From VRUE01 sp036276735 (GTDB taxonomy: Bacteria; Actinomycetota; Thermoleophilia; Solirubrobacterales; 70-9): a stretch of 64,000 bases of DNA. The notes under the pieces were generated by a model. It searched no databases. It was given only the letters and a program-made list of their open reading frames with translations, and was not told the DNA's origin. This document shows, piece by piece, positions 24,991 to 32,936 of the stretch. The stretch lies in contig DASUOH010000002.1 of the NCBI GenBank assembly GCA_036276735.1, positions 51,408 through 115,407 on the forward strand. Direction: 5' to 3'. The position numbers and the translations under genes were made by a program. Every line of letters starts with the position of its first letter. The first letter of the stretch is position 1.

Positions 24991-25071
24991 CTCAACCTCC
25001 AGTGCACGGGCCGTCAGGCCAATGGAAGAGAATTTCTGAGCATATCGCTCCGGCCCGTCCCTCGCTGGGCC

Positions 25072-25077
25072 TACGAT
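25072..25077 (+). promoter_or_regulatory. dinB -10 hexamer TACGAT
   Basis: TACGAT ends 6 nt before the dinB GTG, with no ribosome-binding site: leaderless pattern. I see no clear LexA-type operator in the preceding 80 bp. Confidence 0.45.
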
Positions 25078-25083
25078 CGTCCT

Positions 25084-26166
25084 GTGGCGGAGATCCGCAC
25101 AGTTGCCCATCTCGATATGGACGCCTTCTACGCCTCGGTCGAGCTGCGGCGGCGGCCGGAGCTGAAGGGCAAGCCGGTGGTCGTCTGCGGCTCGGGGCCG
25201 CGCGCGGTCGTGACGACCGCCAGCTACGAGGCGCGCAAGCTGGCCGGCATCCACTCGGCGATGCCGGCGGCGATCGCGCGGCGGCGGCTGCCCGACGCGG
25301 TGTATCTCCAGCCCGACTTCGCCGCCTACCGGGAGGCGTCGCGGGAGGTGATGGCCATCCTGCGCCGCAACGCGGAGACCGTCGAGGTGGTGGGACTCGA
25401 CGAGGCCTACGTGGACCTGACCGGCCTCTTCTCACCGAAGGCGACGATGCGGCGGATCGCCACCCAGATCCGCGAGGAGACCGAACTCGGCTGTTCGATC
25501 GGCATCTCGGAGAACCGGCTGCTGGCCAAGATCACCAGCGAGCTCGGCAAGCCGGGCGGGCTCGTCGTGCTCAGCCGCGAGGAGGCGCTGGAGCGCTTCG
25601 CCGACGAATCCCCGGGACTCATCCCGGGGATCGGTCCGAAGACCATCGTCCGCCTGCAGCAAATTGGGATCCAGTCAATCGCCGCCCTTTGCGCCCACGA
25701 TCCGGCCGACCTCGAGCAGCGGTTCGGGCCGCGAACCGGGCGCTGGTTGCACAGCCGCGCCCGCTTCGAGGACGAGACGCCGGTCGCCCCGGTCCGCGAG
25801 ACCAAGTCGCAGTCGACCGAGATCACCTTCGACGTCGACGTCGCCGATCGCGCCGAGCAGGAGCGCCACGTCGCCTCGCTCGCCGCGGAGCTCTGCCGGC
25901 GGCTGGGCGCCCGCGGGCTCCAAGGGCGCACGGTCGGGATCAAGGTGCGGCTCGACGACTGGACCAATGCGACTCGGTCTCAGACGCTCGACGCGCCGAC
26001 CAACGACCCGGCTGTGGTCAAGCCGGTCGCGCTGCGGCTGCTGCGCGACTATGCCCCGCCCCGGCCGGTGCGGCTGCTCGGCGTGCGCGTGGCCGGCTTC
26101 GAGCAGGAGGACAGACCAGCGGCGAAGTCACCCCAGGTGGACAGCCAGCTTAAGATTGCCCTGTGA
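25084..26166 (+). CDS. dinB: DNA polymerase IV (Y-family)
   Basis: Error-prone translesion polymerase, 360 residues. Catalytic motif I LDMDAFYASVE (Asp10 and Asp12), the acidic pair in GLDEAYVDLTG (usually SIDE), ISENRLLAKITSELGKPGG, the helix-hairpin-helix IPGIGPKT and a little-finger domain from about residue 235. The C terminus (PQVDSQLKIAL) has no obvious canonical beta-clamp motif (QLxLF), though DSQLKIAL is a weak candidate. The GTG start is fixed by the TACGAT hexamer. Its stop overlaps the GTG of the acyltransferase gene (GTGA). Confidence 0.94.
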   Translation: MAEIRTVAHLDMDAFYASVELRRRPELKGKPVVVCGSGPRAVVTTASYEARKLAGIHSAMPAAIARRRLPDAVYLQPDFAAYREASREVMAILRRNAETVEVVGLDEAYVDLTGLFSPKATMRRIATQIREETELGCSIGISENRLLAKITSELGKPGGLVVLSREEALERFADESPGLIPGIGPKTIVRLQQIGIQSIAALCAHDPADLEQRFGPRTGRWLHSRARFEDETPVAPVRETKSQSTEITFDVDVADRAEQERHVASLAAELCRRLGARGLQGRTVGIKVRLDDWTNATRSQTLDAPTNDPAVVKPVALRLLRDYAPPRPVRLLGVRVAGFEQEDRPAAKSPQVDSQLKIAL

Positions 26167-27599
26167 GCGACCGCCTGACTGGACTCGACGCTTCTTTTCT
26201 CCACCTGGAACGCGCCGGCGCGCACATGCACGTCGCCTCGACGATCCTCTTCGAGGGCTCGCCGCCAAGCCACGAGGAATTCCGCGATCACATCGAGTCG
26301 CGCCTGCATCTGGTGCCTCGCTTTCGCCAGAAGCTGCGCTCCGTGCCGTTCAACCAGGGTCGGCCGGTCTGGGTCGACGATCCCTTCCTCAACCTCGACT
26401 ACCACGTGCGCCGCACCGCACTGCCCGCACCCGGTTCGGAGGAGCAGCTGCGCAACCTGGCGTCGCGGATCTTCTCCCAGCAGCTCGACCGCAGCAAGCC
26501 ACTTTGGGAGCTGTGGTTGGTCGAGGGCTTGGAAGGCGACCGCTTCTCGATCGTCGGCAAGAGCCACCACGCGCTGGTCGACGGCGTCTCCGGCGTCGAC
26601 ATCACGACCGTCCTCTTCGACCTCGAGGAGGAACCGACCGATTCGCCGGTGCGGCCGCCGAAGTGGGCGCCGCGTCCCGAGCCGACCGACCTCGAGCTGC
26701 TGGCCGAGGCTGTGCGGGAGCGCGCCACCAGCCCGCGTGAGATGGTGCGCGGCGTCCGGGCCGCGATGCGCGCCCCGCAGCGCGTTCTTCGCGGCGTCGC
26801 GGACACCGGCAAGATCCTCGAGGCCGCCGTCGCCGCCCCGAGCACGCCGTTCAACGTCGAGATCGGCTCCCACCGCCGCCTCGCTTTCGTCCGTGCCGAC
26901 CTCGACGACTTCAAGCGGGTCAAGGACAAGCACGGCGGCACCGTCAACGACGTCGTGCTATCGGTCGTGACCGGCGCCCTCGGCAACTACCTGCGCGCCC
27001 GCGGCCACGACACCGAGGGCCTGGAGCTGCGCGCGATGGTGCCGGTCAGCATTCGCGCCGAGGAGGAGCGTGGCGCCCTCGGCAACAAGATCACCGCGAT
27101 GATGGCGCCGCTGCCGGTCTGGTGCGAGGACCCGGTCGAGCGCCTGCACATCGTCAGCGAGACGATGGGCGACCTGAAGGGCTCCGGTCAGGCTGTCGGC
27201 GCCGAAATCCTCACCAAGCTGACCGACTTCGCGCCGACGACGATCGCTTCCCAGGCGGCCCGCCTGCAGCCGGCGCAGCGCTTCTTCAACCTCGTCGTGA
27301 CCAACGTGCCGGGACCGCAGTTCCCGCTGTACATGCTGGGCCGTCGGATGGAATCGATCTTCCCGATGGTGCCGCTCGCCCGTCGTCAGGCGCTCTGCGT
27401 GGGGATCATGTCCTACAACGGGCAGATCGACTTCGGTCTGGTCGGCGACTACGACGCGATGGCCGACCTCGACAGCTTCGGCCTCGACCTCGAAGGGGCG
27501 ATCTCCGAAGCGGTCGCCGCCGCGCCGCGTCGCCGCCGCAGCGGCGGGCGCGCAAAAGCGCGCGCCAATGCCGGCAACGGCGCCGTGCCAGCTCGCTAG
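26163..27599 (+). CDS. Wax ester synthase / diacylglycerol acyltransferase (WS/DGAT)
   Basis: Bifunctional O-acyltransferase that makes wax esters or triacylglycerol from acyl-CoA. 478 residues, with the catalytic HHxxxDG motif as SHHALVDGVSG (His135, His136, Asp140), the N-terminal LTGLDASFLHLE, the PLWELWLVEG block before it, and the C-terminal NVPGPQFPLYMLGR and ND/VVLS blocks of the WES domain. A basic tail follows (RRRRSGGRAKAR). The start GTG overlaps the dinB stop by 4 bp. With two lipid kinases and a PAP2 phosphatase nearby, it suggests storage-lipid metabolism. Confidence 0.92.
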   Translation: MSDRLTGLDASFLHLERAGAHMHVASTILFEGSPPSHEEFRDHIESRLHLVPRFRQKLRSVPFNQGRPVWVDDPFLNLDYHVRRTALPAPGSEEQLRNLASRIFSQQLDRSKPLWELWLVEGLEGDRFSIVGKSHHALVDGVSGVDITTVLFDLEEEPTDSPVRPPKWAPRPEPTDLELLAEAVRERATSPREMVRGVRAAMRAPQRVLRGVADTGKILEAAVAAPSTPFNVEIGSHRRLAFVRADLDDFKRVKDKHGGTVNDVVLSVVTGALGNYLRARGHDTEGLELRAMVPVSIRAEEERGALGNKITAMMAPLPVWCEDPVERLHIVSETMGDLKGSGQAVGAEILTKLTDFAPTTIASQAARLQPAQRFFNLVVTNVPGPQFPLYMLGRRMESIFPMVPLARRQALCVGIMSYNGQIDFGLVGDYDAMADLDSFGLDLEGAISEAVAAAPRRRRSGGRAKARANAGNGAVPAR

Positions 27600-27621
27600 T
27601 ACCTTGGGGGCAGGGCACTAA

Positions 27622-29286
27622 GTGCGGATCGCGCTGGCGCAGATCGACCCTACGGTCGGCGACGTCGACGGCAACGCCGCGAAGGTCGCCGAGTGGATCG
27701 AGCGGGCCGCCTCGGCGGGTGCCGAGCTGGCGATCTTCCCCGAGCTCTGCATTCCGGGCTATCCGGCCGAGGACCTCTATCTGAAGCGCCACTTCGTCGA
27801 GGCCAACGCGCAGGCCGTCGAGCGGCTGGCGGCAGGCGTGCGGGATGTCGTCGCCCTGGTCGGCTTCGCCGAGCCCGTGGTCGGCGGCGGCGACCATCGT
27901 CATGCTCACAACTCGGTGGCCGTCCTCTCTCAAGGGGGGATTCGCGCCGTATACCGCAAGAACAGGCTGCCGAACTACTCGGTGTTCGACGAGCCGCGTT
28001 ACTTCGTGCCGGGTGAGGAACCGGCGATGGTCGAGCTCGGCGGCGCGAAGGTCGGCTTGACGATCTGCGAGGACGTCTGGACGGAGGGACCGCCGGCGTC
28101 GACCGAGGCAGCCGAAGGTGCGACGCTTATCGCCAACCCCTCCGGCTCTCCCTACCATCGCGGCAAGGGCAGCGAGCGCGAGGCCATGTTCGCCGAGCGC
28201 GCCCGCGCCTACGGTGCCCACTTCGCGTTCTGCAACCTCGTCGGGGGTCAGGACGAACTGGTCTTCGACGGCCACAGCTTCGTCGTCGACGCCAGCGGCG
28301 AGGTGATCGCCCGCGCCGCCCAGTTCGAGGAGGAGCTGTTGGTGTGCGAGGTCCCGTCGCCATCCCCAGGTCCGCTGGCCGAGCCGCTTCCCGACGTAGC
28401 GGAGGTCTACGCGGCGCTGACCCTCGGCCTGCGCGACTACGTGCGCAAGAACGGCTTCGGGCGGGTGGGCCTCGCCCTCTCGGGCGGCATCGACTCGGCC
28501 CTGGTTGCGCTACTTGCCGTCGACGCGCTGGGGGCGGCGAACGTCAGCTGCGTCGTCATGCCCTCCCCCTACTCGAGCGAGGCGACGCAGGATGACGCCC
28601 GCGCGATCGCCCACAACCTGGGCGCGCGGTTGATCGAAATCCCGATCGACGCCGCCATGGCCGCCTATGACACGGCCCTGGCCGCCGCCTTCGCCTCCGG
28701 CGACGGCAGCAGCCCCGAGCCCCTGCCGCGTGATCCGGCCAGACCCTCAGAGCCCGACCTGGCCGCCGAGAACATCCAGGCGCGGATCCGCGGCAACCTG
28801 ATGATGGCGCTCTCCAACAAGCATGGGTGGCTGGTATTGACGACCGGCAACAAGAGCGAGATGTCGGTCGGCTACGCGACGCTCTACGGCGACATGGCCG
28901 GCGGCTTCGCGGCGATCAAGGACGTGCCGAAGACGCTGGTCTACGAGCTGGTGCGACACCGCAACGAGGTGGCGGGACGTGAGCTCGTGCCCGCCTCGGT
29001 GATCGAGCGGCCACCCTCGGCGGAGCTGCGGCCCGACCAGCTCGATTCGGACTCGCTCCCCCCCTACGACCTGCTCGACCGCGTGCTCGAGGCCTACGTC
29101 GAGCGGGATCACGGGCGCGAGGAGATGATCGCCGCCGGCCTGCCCGCTGACGTCGTCGACCGGGTGGTGCGGATGGTCGATCGCTCCGAGTACAAGCGGC
29201 GCCAGGCCGCGCCGGGGATTCGCATCACGCCGAAGGCGTTCGGCCGGGACCGGCGGCTGCCTATAACGAACCGTTTCGGGGGATAG
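27622..29286 (+). CDS. nadE: Glutamine-dependent NAD+ synthetase
   Basis: Last step of NAD biosynthesis: amidates deamido-NAD using glutamine-derived ammonia. 554 residues in two domains. The nitrilase-like amidase has the triad Glu in FPELCIPGYP, Lys in YRKNRLPNY and Cys in LTICEDVW. The synthetase has the ATP P-loop LALSGGIDSALV, SSEATQDDA, LTTGNKSEMSVGY and the C-terminal RRQAAPGIRITPKAFG signature. Start GTG 27622 directly precedes the first strand (RIALAQIDPTVGD). It begins 22 bp after the acyltransferase gene and may belong to the same transcript. Confidence 0.96.
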   Translation: MRIALAQIDPTVGDVDGNAAKVAEWIERAASAGAELAIFPELCIPGYPAEDLYLKRHFVEANAQAVERLAAGVRDVVALVGFAEPVVGGGDHRHAHNSVAVLSQGGIRAVYRKNRLPNYSVFDEPRYFVPGEEPAMVELGGAKVGLTICEDVWTEGPPASTEAAEGATLIANPSGSPYHRGKGSEREAMFAERARAYGAHFAFCNLVGGQDELVFDGHSFVVDASGEVIARAAQFEEELLVCEVPSPSPGPLAEPLPDVAEVYAALTLGLRDYVRKNGFGRVGLALSGGIDSALVALLAVDALGAANVSCVVMPSPYSSEATQDDARAIAHNLGARLIEIPIDAAMAAYDTALAAAFASGDGSSPEPLPRDPARPSEPDLAAENIQARIRGNLMMALSNKHGWLVLTTGNKSEMSVGYATLYGDMAGGFAAIKDVPKTLVYELVRHRNEVAGRELVPASVIERPPSAELRPDQLDSDSLPPYDLLDRVLEAYVERDHGREEMIAAGLPADVVDRVVRMVDRSEYKRRQAAPGIRITPKAFGRDRRLPITNRFGG

Positions 29287-29361
29287 GCCGTCGCCACACC
29301 GGCGCCTGACGGTGTCCTCGGTCGCTCGCGTGCAGAGCACGCCACGCTCCCTGCGTCCTTG

Positions 29362-29769
29362 TCAGGCTTGGTTTGGCAACGGCCTAACGGCAATGGTCAT
29401 TTGCGCGACTGCACAAAGCCGCTCATGCGCATCGCGGACCTCCGCCTCCCAGACCCAGGTGGTCCTGCCACGGTGACGAGCGCGTGCCAGGACTTCGGCG
29501 TGGCCCGCGGTGATCGGACGCATGAAGCTGACGGAGATCGACTGGCCCATTGCCGCCATGCCGTCGTCGAGCACGGCGAGCGCGGTCGCGCGCGAGCAGA
29601 CGCTCTCGACCAGGCTCGACATCGCGCCACCGTGCATCAGGCCGACGGGCTGGCGCAGGTCGTCGCGCATCGCGATCCGGGCACGGGCCTCCGCGGGGTC
29701 GTCGCTGAGCCACTCGGTGCCGAGCAGCGCGTCGTAATGCGACTTCAGCCCCCGAGGATCGTCGGCCAT
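29362..29769 (-). CDS. PaaI-type hotdog thioesterase
   Basis: A 135-residue hotdog-fold acyl-CoA thioesterase. The signature is VGLMHGGAMSSLVESVCSRA, with the HGG of the catalytic helix near residue 45, then SISVSFMRPITAGHAEVLAR and the final strand VAQMTIAVRP. It lacks membrane segments and should act on aryl- or short acyl-CoA in the cytoplasm. Start ATG 29769 lies 7 nt after TAGGGT on the minus strand (29782-29777); the open frame upstream is not needed. Divergent from the membrane-protein gene at 29816. Confidence 0.85.
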   Translation of the reverse strand: MADDPRGLKSHYDALLGTEWLSDDPAEARARIAMRDDLRQPVGLMHGGAMSSLVESVCSRATALAVLDDGMAAMGQSISVSFMRPITAGHAEVLARARHRGRTTWVWEAEVRDAHERLCAVAQMTIAVRPLPNQA

Positions 29770-29776
29770 CGCGGGC

Positions 29777-29807
29777 ACCCTACCGTCGCCTGGGCGTCGC
29801 ATAGGGT
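29777..29807. promoter_or_regulatory. Divergent leaderless promoters (thioesterase / membrane protein)
   Basis: TAGGGT appears on the minus strand (29782-29777, 7 nt before the ATG at 29769) and on the plus strand (29802-29807, 8 nt before the GTG at 29816). Neither start has a Shine-Dalgarno sequence. Confidence 0.5.
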
Positions 29808-29815
29808 TACCGGTC

Positions 29816-30724
29816 GTGCCGCTCAGCGATGACCAGAGGAAGCTGCTGAAGCTTCTCGCCAACCAGGACGAGGCTTACGAGGCGATCGCCGCCGCGACGG
29901 GGGCCAGCGTCGGGGATCTCAAGGCGAAAGCGCGGGAGGCGATTGCAGAGCTGGATAGGGATGAGGCGAGGGACCAGGGTGGTCGGCCCGCGGGTCCTGT
30001 CGCCGCAGGGGACCCACCGCCCCTTCCGGTAGCTAAAGCTTCCTCAGGGGCGGTCCCCCCTACGGCGCCACCCGCGGGAGGAAAGTCCCGTGAAGCACGG
30101 CCAACCCGATCGAGGGCGAGAAGTTCGGTGCGTCTGCCGGGGAACAGGCGTCTGGCGGAACTGGTCGGCGGCGTCGTGGTCGTCTTACTGCTGATCTTGT
30201 TCGCAACCGGGGCGATTGACATCGGGGGCGATGACTCCGATGACGGCGGTGACGGCGGTGCGCCGGCGTTGAGCGGCGAACTTCCGGGTGGGGTGGCGAA
30301 ACGGGCGACGCAGGCGGTGCTGCGGCCGGTGGACGGCGGCGATGCGAGCGGACGGGCGCTGTTCGGCCGCTTCAAACAACAGGTGGCGCTGGTGCTCGCC
30401 GCCAAAGGCCTGGAGCGGAGCCCGCCGGGGCAGTCCTACGCCGTGTCGCTCGTCAACGCGGACGGTGAGCGGATACCGATCGCGGCGACGCGGGTCGGCG
30501 GCAACGGCTCGATCGCCACGCAGATCGAAGTGCCCGCCACGGTGCTCGGCGCGCTGGCGGGCGGCTACGATGAGATGGAGGTCTCGCTCGTCGTCAACAA
30601 AGAGCTGGAAACGGCGCTCAAACGGGCGCGCGGCAAGGAAAGCGCGCCGGACTTCGGCGCTGAGCCCGTCCTCCGAGGCGAGGTCACCGGCCCGGTCGTT
30701 GTCGGAGCGCGGGACGGCAGTTAG
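29816..30724 (+). CDS. Single-pass membrane protein with helical N-terminal domain, unknown function
   Basis: A 302-residue protein. Residues 1-48 look like a compact helical unit (LSDDQRKLLKLLANQDEAY, then AIAAATGASVGDLKAKARE), similar in style to sigma-factor/HTH helices. Residues 57-87 are a Pro/Ala-rich linker encoded by palindrome family B. One transmembrane helix follows (about 119-138, GGVVVVLLLILFATGAID), then an acidic spacer and an outside domain (about 160-300) with ILQ-like strands. This in-helices/TM/out-domain plan recalls anti-sigma or sensor proteins, but no known domain is certain. Starts with GTG from a leaderless promoter and overlaps the convergent flavoprotein gene by 4 bp. 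Confidence 0.7.
   Translation: MPLSDDQRKLLKLLANQDEAYEAIAAATGASVGDLKAKAREAIAELDRDEARDQGGRPAGPVAAGDPPPLPVAKASSGAVPPTAPPAGGKSREARPTRSRARSSVRLPGNRRLAELVGGVVVVLLLILFATGAIDIGGDDSDDGGDGGAPALSGELPGGVAKRATQAVLRPVDGGDASGRALFGRFKQQVALVLAAKGLERSPPGQSYAVSLVNADGERIPIAATRVGGNGSIATQIEVPATVLGALAGGYDEMEVSLVVNKELETALKRARGKESAPDFGAEPVLRGEVTGPVVVGARDGS
29987..30078. repeat. Palindromic element, family B, copy 1 (inside a CDS)
   Basis: About 92 bp. Outer arms CCCGCGGGT and ACCCGCGGG, inner arms ACCGCCCC and GGGGCGGT, and a tip GCTAAAGC. Read in the plus frame it encodes the linker VAAGDPPPLPVAKASSGAV. Copies 2 and 3 are at 36874-36972 and 44559-44648, in the opposite orientation on the plus strand. Confidence 0.85.
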
Positions 30725-32346
30725 ACGAGGAGCTTGCCGGGGTTCATCACCCCGGCCGGATCGAGCGTCTCCTTGACGGCCCGCAGGACGTCGAGCCCTC
30801 CCCTCCCCACCTCCGCCTCCATGTAGGGGGCGTGGTCGCGCCCAACCGCGTGATGGTGGGTGATCGTGCCCCCGGCCGCGACGATCGCCTCCGAGGCGGC
30901 GCGCTTGACCGCCGCCCACTGCTCCAGCTCCGCCCCGTGGCGGGCGGCGGCGACGAAGGTGAAGTAGAGCGAGGCGCCGTCGGCATAGGCGTGGGAGAGG
31001 TGGCACATGACGAGGCCCGGCGTGCCCTGGGCGGTAAGCGACTCGCGGATCGCCGCCGCGACCGCCGAACGCAGGCCTTCGAGGCCGTTCCAGGTGTGCG
31101 ACGTCTCGAGCGTCTCGACCATCGCCCCCATGTCCATCAAGGTGTCGCGCAGGTAGGGACCGTGGAAGCGCCCGTGCTCCCAGGAGCGGCCGGCCGCCTG
31201 GCCGAGGTAGGCGCCGCCGCCGCGACGCAGCGCACGGACGGCGAGCGCTCGCTCGCGGGCAACCGACTCCCCCTCGCCCTCGTAGCCGACGATGATCAGG
31301 GCCCCTCCGCCGCGACCGCGCAGTCGGAGGTAGCGTTGGAAGAGCGTCCGGGCGGCGCCGCGCGGCCCCGAGAGCGCCAGCGAGGCGCGCGTCTCCTCCT
31401 CGTCGGAGACGCGTACGACCGTCGGCAGCCCCGGCCCCTGCGCCAGGGCGCGGACGATCTCGGCGCCCGCCTCGAAGCTCTCGGCGATCCAGCCCTCGTA
31501 GCGCCGCACCGCCGGCGCCGGCCGAACCCGCACGGTGACCTCTGGGATGACCCCGAGCACCCCCTCGGAGCCGACTACGAGCTCGCGCAGCGACGGACCG
31601 GCGGCGCTGTGCGGCGTATCGAGGGTTCGCAGCTCGCCGGCGGGCGCGACTAGGCGAATCGCGGTGACGAGGTCGTCGAAGCGGCCGTAGCCGCTTGACG
31701 CTTGCCCGGCGGAGCGGGTGGCGGCGAAGCCGCCGATCGTCGCGTACTCGAAGGACTGCGGGAAGTGCCCGAGCGTGACGCCATGGCGGCTGAGTGCCGC
31801 CTCTGCTTCGGGCCCGCGCAGGCCGGCGCCCAACCGCGCGGTCAGCGAGCGAAGATCCACCTCGACGTCGCGCAGGCGGGTCAGGTCGAGGCTGACCAGC
31901 CGCGAGTGCTGGCCGCGCAGCGGCTCGACCCCGCCGACGACGCTGGTGCCTCCGCCGAACGGGACGACCGCGACGCCTTCGGCGGCGCAGGCCTCGAGCG
32001 CGCGACGGACCGCGTCGGCGTCCCCCGGCAGCAGCACGGCGTCGGGAGCATCATCGAGTCGCCCCGCGCGCAGCCGCACCAGGTCGGCGTATCCGCGGCC
32101 GGCGGCGTGCCGCAGCCGGTCCTCGGGCGCGGCAAAGACGGCATCCTCGCCGACCGCCTCAACCAACGCCCGCGGCAGCGGCTCCGCCGTCGGCAGCTCC
32201 ACGTCCTCGATCGCCCCAGCCCTCGGCGAGGGCGTCAGCTCGCCGACCCAGTCGCGCAGCGCCCCCAGCGCCTCGGAGTCCAGCTCCGGCTCGATCGCCG
32301 GATCGCCCCACCCGGACCACTTGGAATCTCGTCGCGGCTCGATCAA
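30721..32346 (-). CDS. FAD-binding oxidase resembling alkyldihydroxyacetonephosphate synthase
   Basis: A 541-residue VAO/PCMH-type flavoprotein. N-terminal SKWSGWGDP, FAD-binding VVPFGGGTSVVGGVEP, EYATIGGFAATRSAGQASSGYG, LRELVVGSEGVLGVI, the cap segment SWEHGRFHGPYLRD and the C-terminal THHHAVGRDHAPYM with three successive His. These match alkylglycerone-phosphate synthases, which replace an acyl by an alkyl chain to start ether-lipid synthesis; glycolate/lactate oxidases of the GlcD group are the alternative. The start is TTG 32346, with an in-frame TAG two codons before it. That TAG and the TTG lie at the edge of palindrome A1, which therefore replaces a normal upstream region. Confidence 0.87.
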   Translation of the reverse strand: MIEPRRDSKWSGWGDPAIEPELDSEALGALRDWVGELTPSPRAGAIEDVELPTAEPLPRALVEAVGEDAVFAAPEDRLRHAAGRGYADLVRLRAGRLDDAPDAVLLPGDADAVRRALEACAAEGVAVVPFGGGTSVVGGVEPLRGQHSRLVSLDLTRLRDVEVDLRSLTARLGAGLRGPEAEAALSRHGVTLGHFPQSFEYATIGGFAATRSAGQASSGYGRFDDLVTAIRLVAPAGELRTLDTPHSAAGPSLRELVVGSEGVLGVIPEVTVRVRPAPAVRRYEGWIAESFEAGAEIVRALAQGPGLPTVVRVSDEEETRASLALSGPRGAARTLFQRYLRLRGRGGGALIIVGYEGEGESVARERALAVRALRRGGGAYLGQAAGRSWEHGRFHGPYLRDTLMDMGAMVETLETSHTWNGLEGLRSAVAAAIRESLTAQGTPGLVMCHLSHAYADGASLYFTFVAAARHGAELEQWAAVKRAASEAIVAAGGTITHHHAVGRDHAPYMEAEVGRGGLDVLRAVKETLDPAGVMNPGKLLV

Positions 32347-32458
32347 GGGCTATCCCGGTAGGGGTGGAACGTCTTGTACTTTTTCCGCGGGAACGACCTC
32401 GGACGGCCGAAACGGGCCTTCGGAAAAAGTTAAGTGGAACCCCTGCCGGGATAGCCCT
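32346..32458. repeat. Palindromic element, family A, copy 1
   Basis: A 113-bp intergenic hairpin. Outer arms starting AGGGCTATCCCGG and ending CCGGGATAGCCCT, core stem CTTGTACTTTTTCCG / CGGAAAAAGTTAAG, and a 33-nt loop with GGCCGAAAC. It sits between the SRPBCC and flavoprotein genes and touches the TTG start of the latter. Confidence 0.85.
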
Positions 32459-32462
32459 GCTT

Positions 32463-32924
32463 TCACCCTCGCCCACCCAGTGCCGCCTCGATCCCATCCA
32501 GCGCCTCGTCGAGGATCTTCCTCTGTCCGCCACGCATCATCGGCGAGCCGAGGCGGGACATCCCGCGCAGCTTCTGCGCTGAGGTGAGCGAGACCTCGGT
32601 GCCGGCACCTTCGGGACGCAGCGCGATCTCCACCCGCGACTCGCGCAGATGGCGCCCGAACGGCGTCCCGTCCAGCTGCTGCTCCCAGACGTAGCGCTCC
32701 GGCTCGGCCACCGAGACGCAGCGGTAATCGGCGCGAACGCCGCGCCCCTCAGCCGTGCTCAGCACCTTCGTCCACTGGCTGCGGCGGTCGCCGGGCTTGC
32801 GGTCGACGCTCTCAACCCTCGTCGTGCGCGGCCACCAGCGCGGCAGGCTGTAGGGGTCGGAGATCAGCTCCCAAACCTCGCGAGTGGAAGCCGAGACGGT
32901 GCGGCGGCGGTTGACCCGCGGCAT
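32463..32924 (-). CDS. SRPBCC (START-like) domain protein
   Basis: A 153-residue small hydrophobic-pocket protein of the polyketide cyclase/SRPBCC superfamily. VNRRRTVSASTREVWELISDP is the first strand and helix, SLPRWWPRTTRVE the typical 'W-P' turn, YVWEQQLDGTPFG mid strands, and LDEALDGIEAALG the long C-terminal helix. Such proteins bind or act on lipids or ring substrates; the ligand is unknown. It starts 12 bp after the MerR gene stop and may be the last gene of the RsiG-like/GarA-like/MerR unit. Confidence 0.75.
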   Translation of the reverse strand: MPRVNRRRTVSASTREVWELISDPYSLPRWWPRTTRVESVDRKPGDRRSQWTKVLSTAEGRGVRADYRCVSVAEPERYVWEQQLDGTPFGRHLRESRVEIALRPEGAGTEVSLTSAQKLRGMSRLGSPMMRGGQRKILDEALDGIEAALGGRG

Positions 32925-32936
32925 CGAGCGGCGCGC

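Noticed and set aside
17400..25000. Genomic island or prophage around the two low-GC3 secreted genes
   Set aside because: No integrase, transposase, tRNA or direct repeats, and the genes between them are ordinary high-GC chromosomal genes. The codon bias is limited to the two secreted paralogs.
29287..29361. Hairpin ACACCG...CGGTGT after nadE as a terminator
   Set aside because: The stem is short and no T-run follows on either strand.
30078..30088. GAGGAAAGTCC, a signature of bacterial RNase P RNA
   Set aside because: The 11-mer lies in a protein-coding frame with a following transmembrane helix, and no other RNase P RNA conserved block is found around it.
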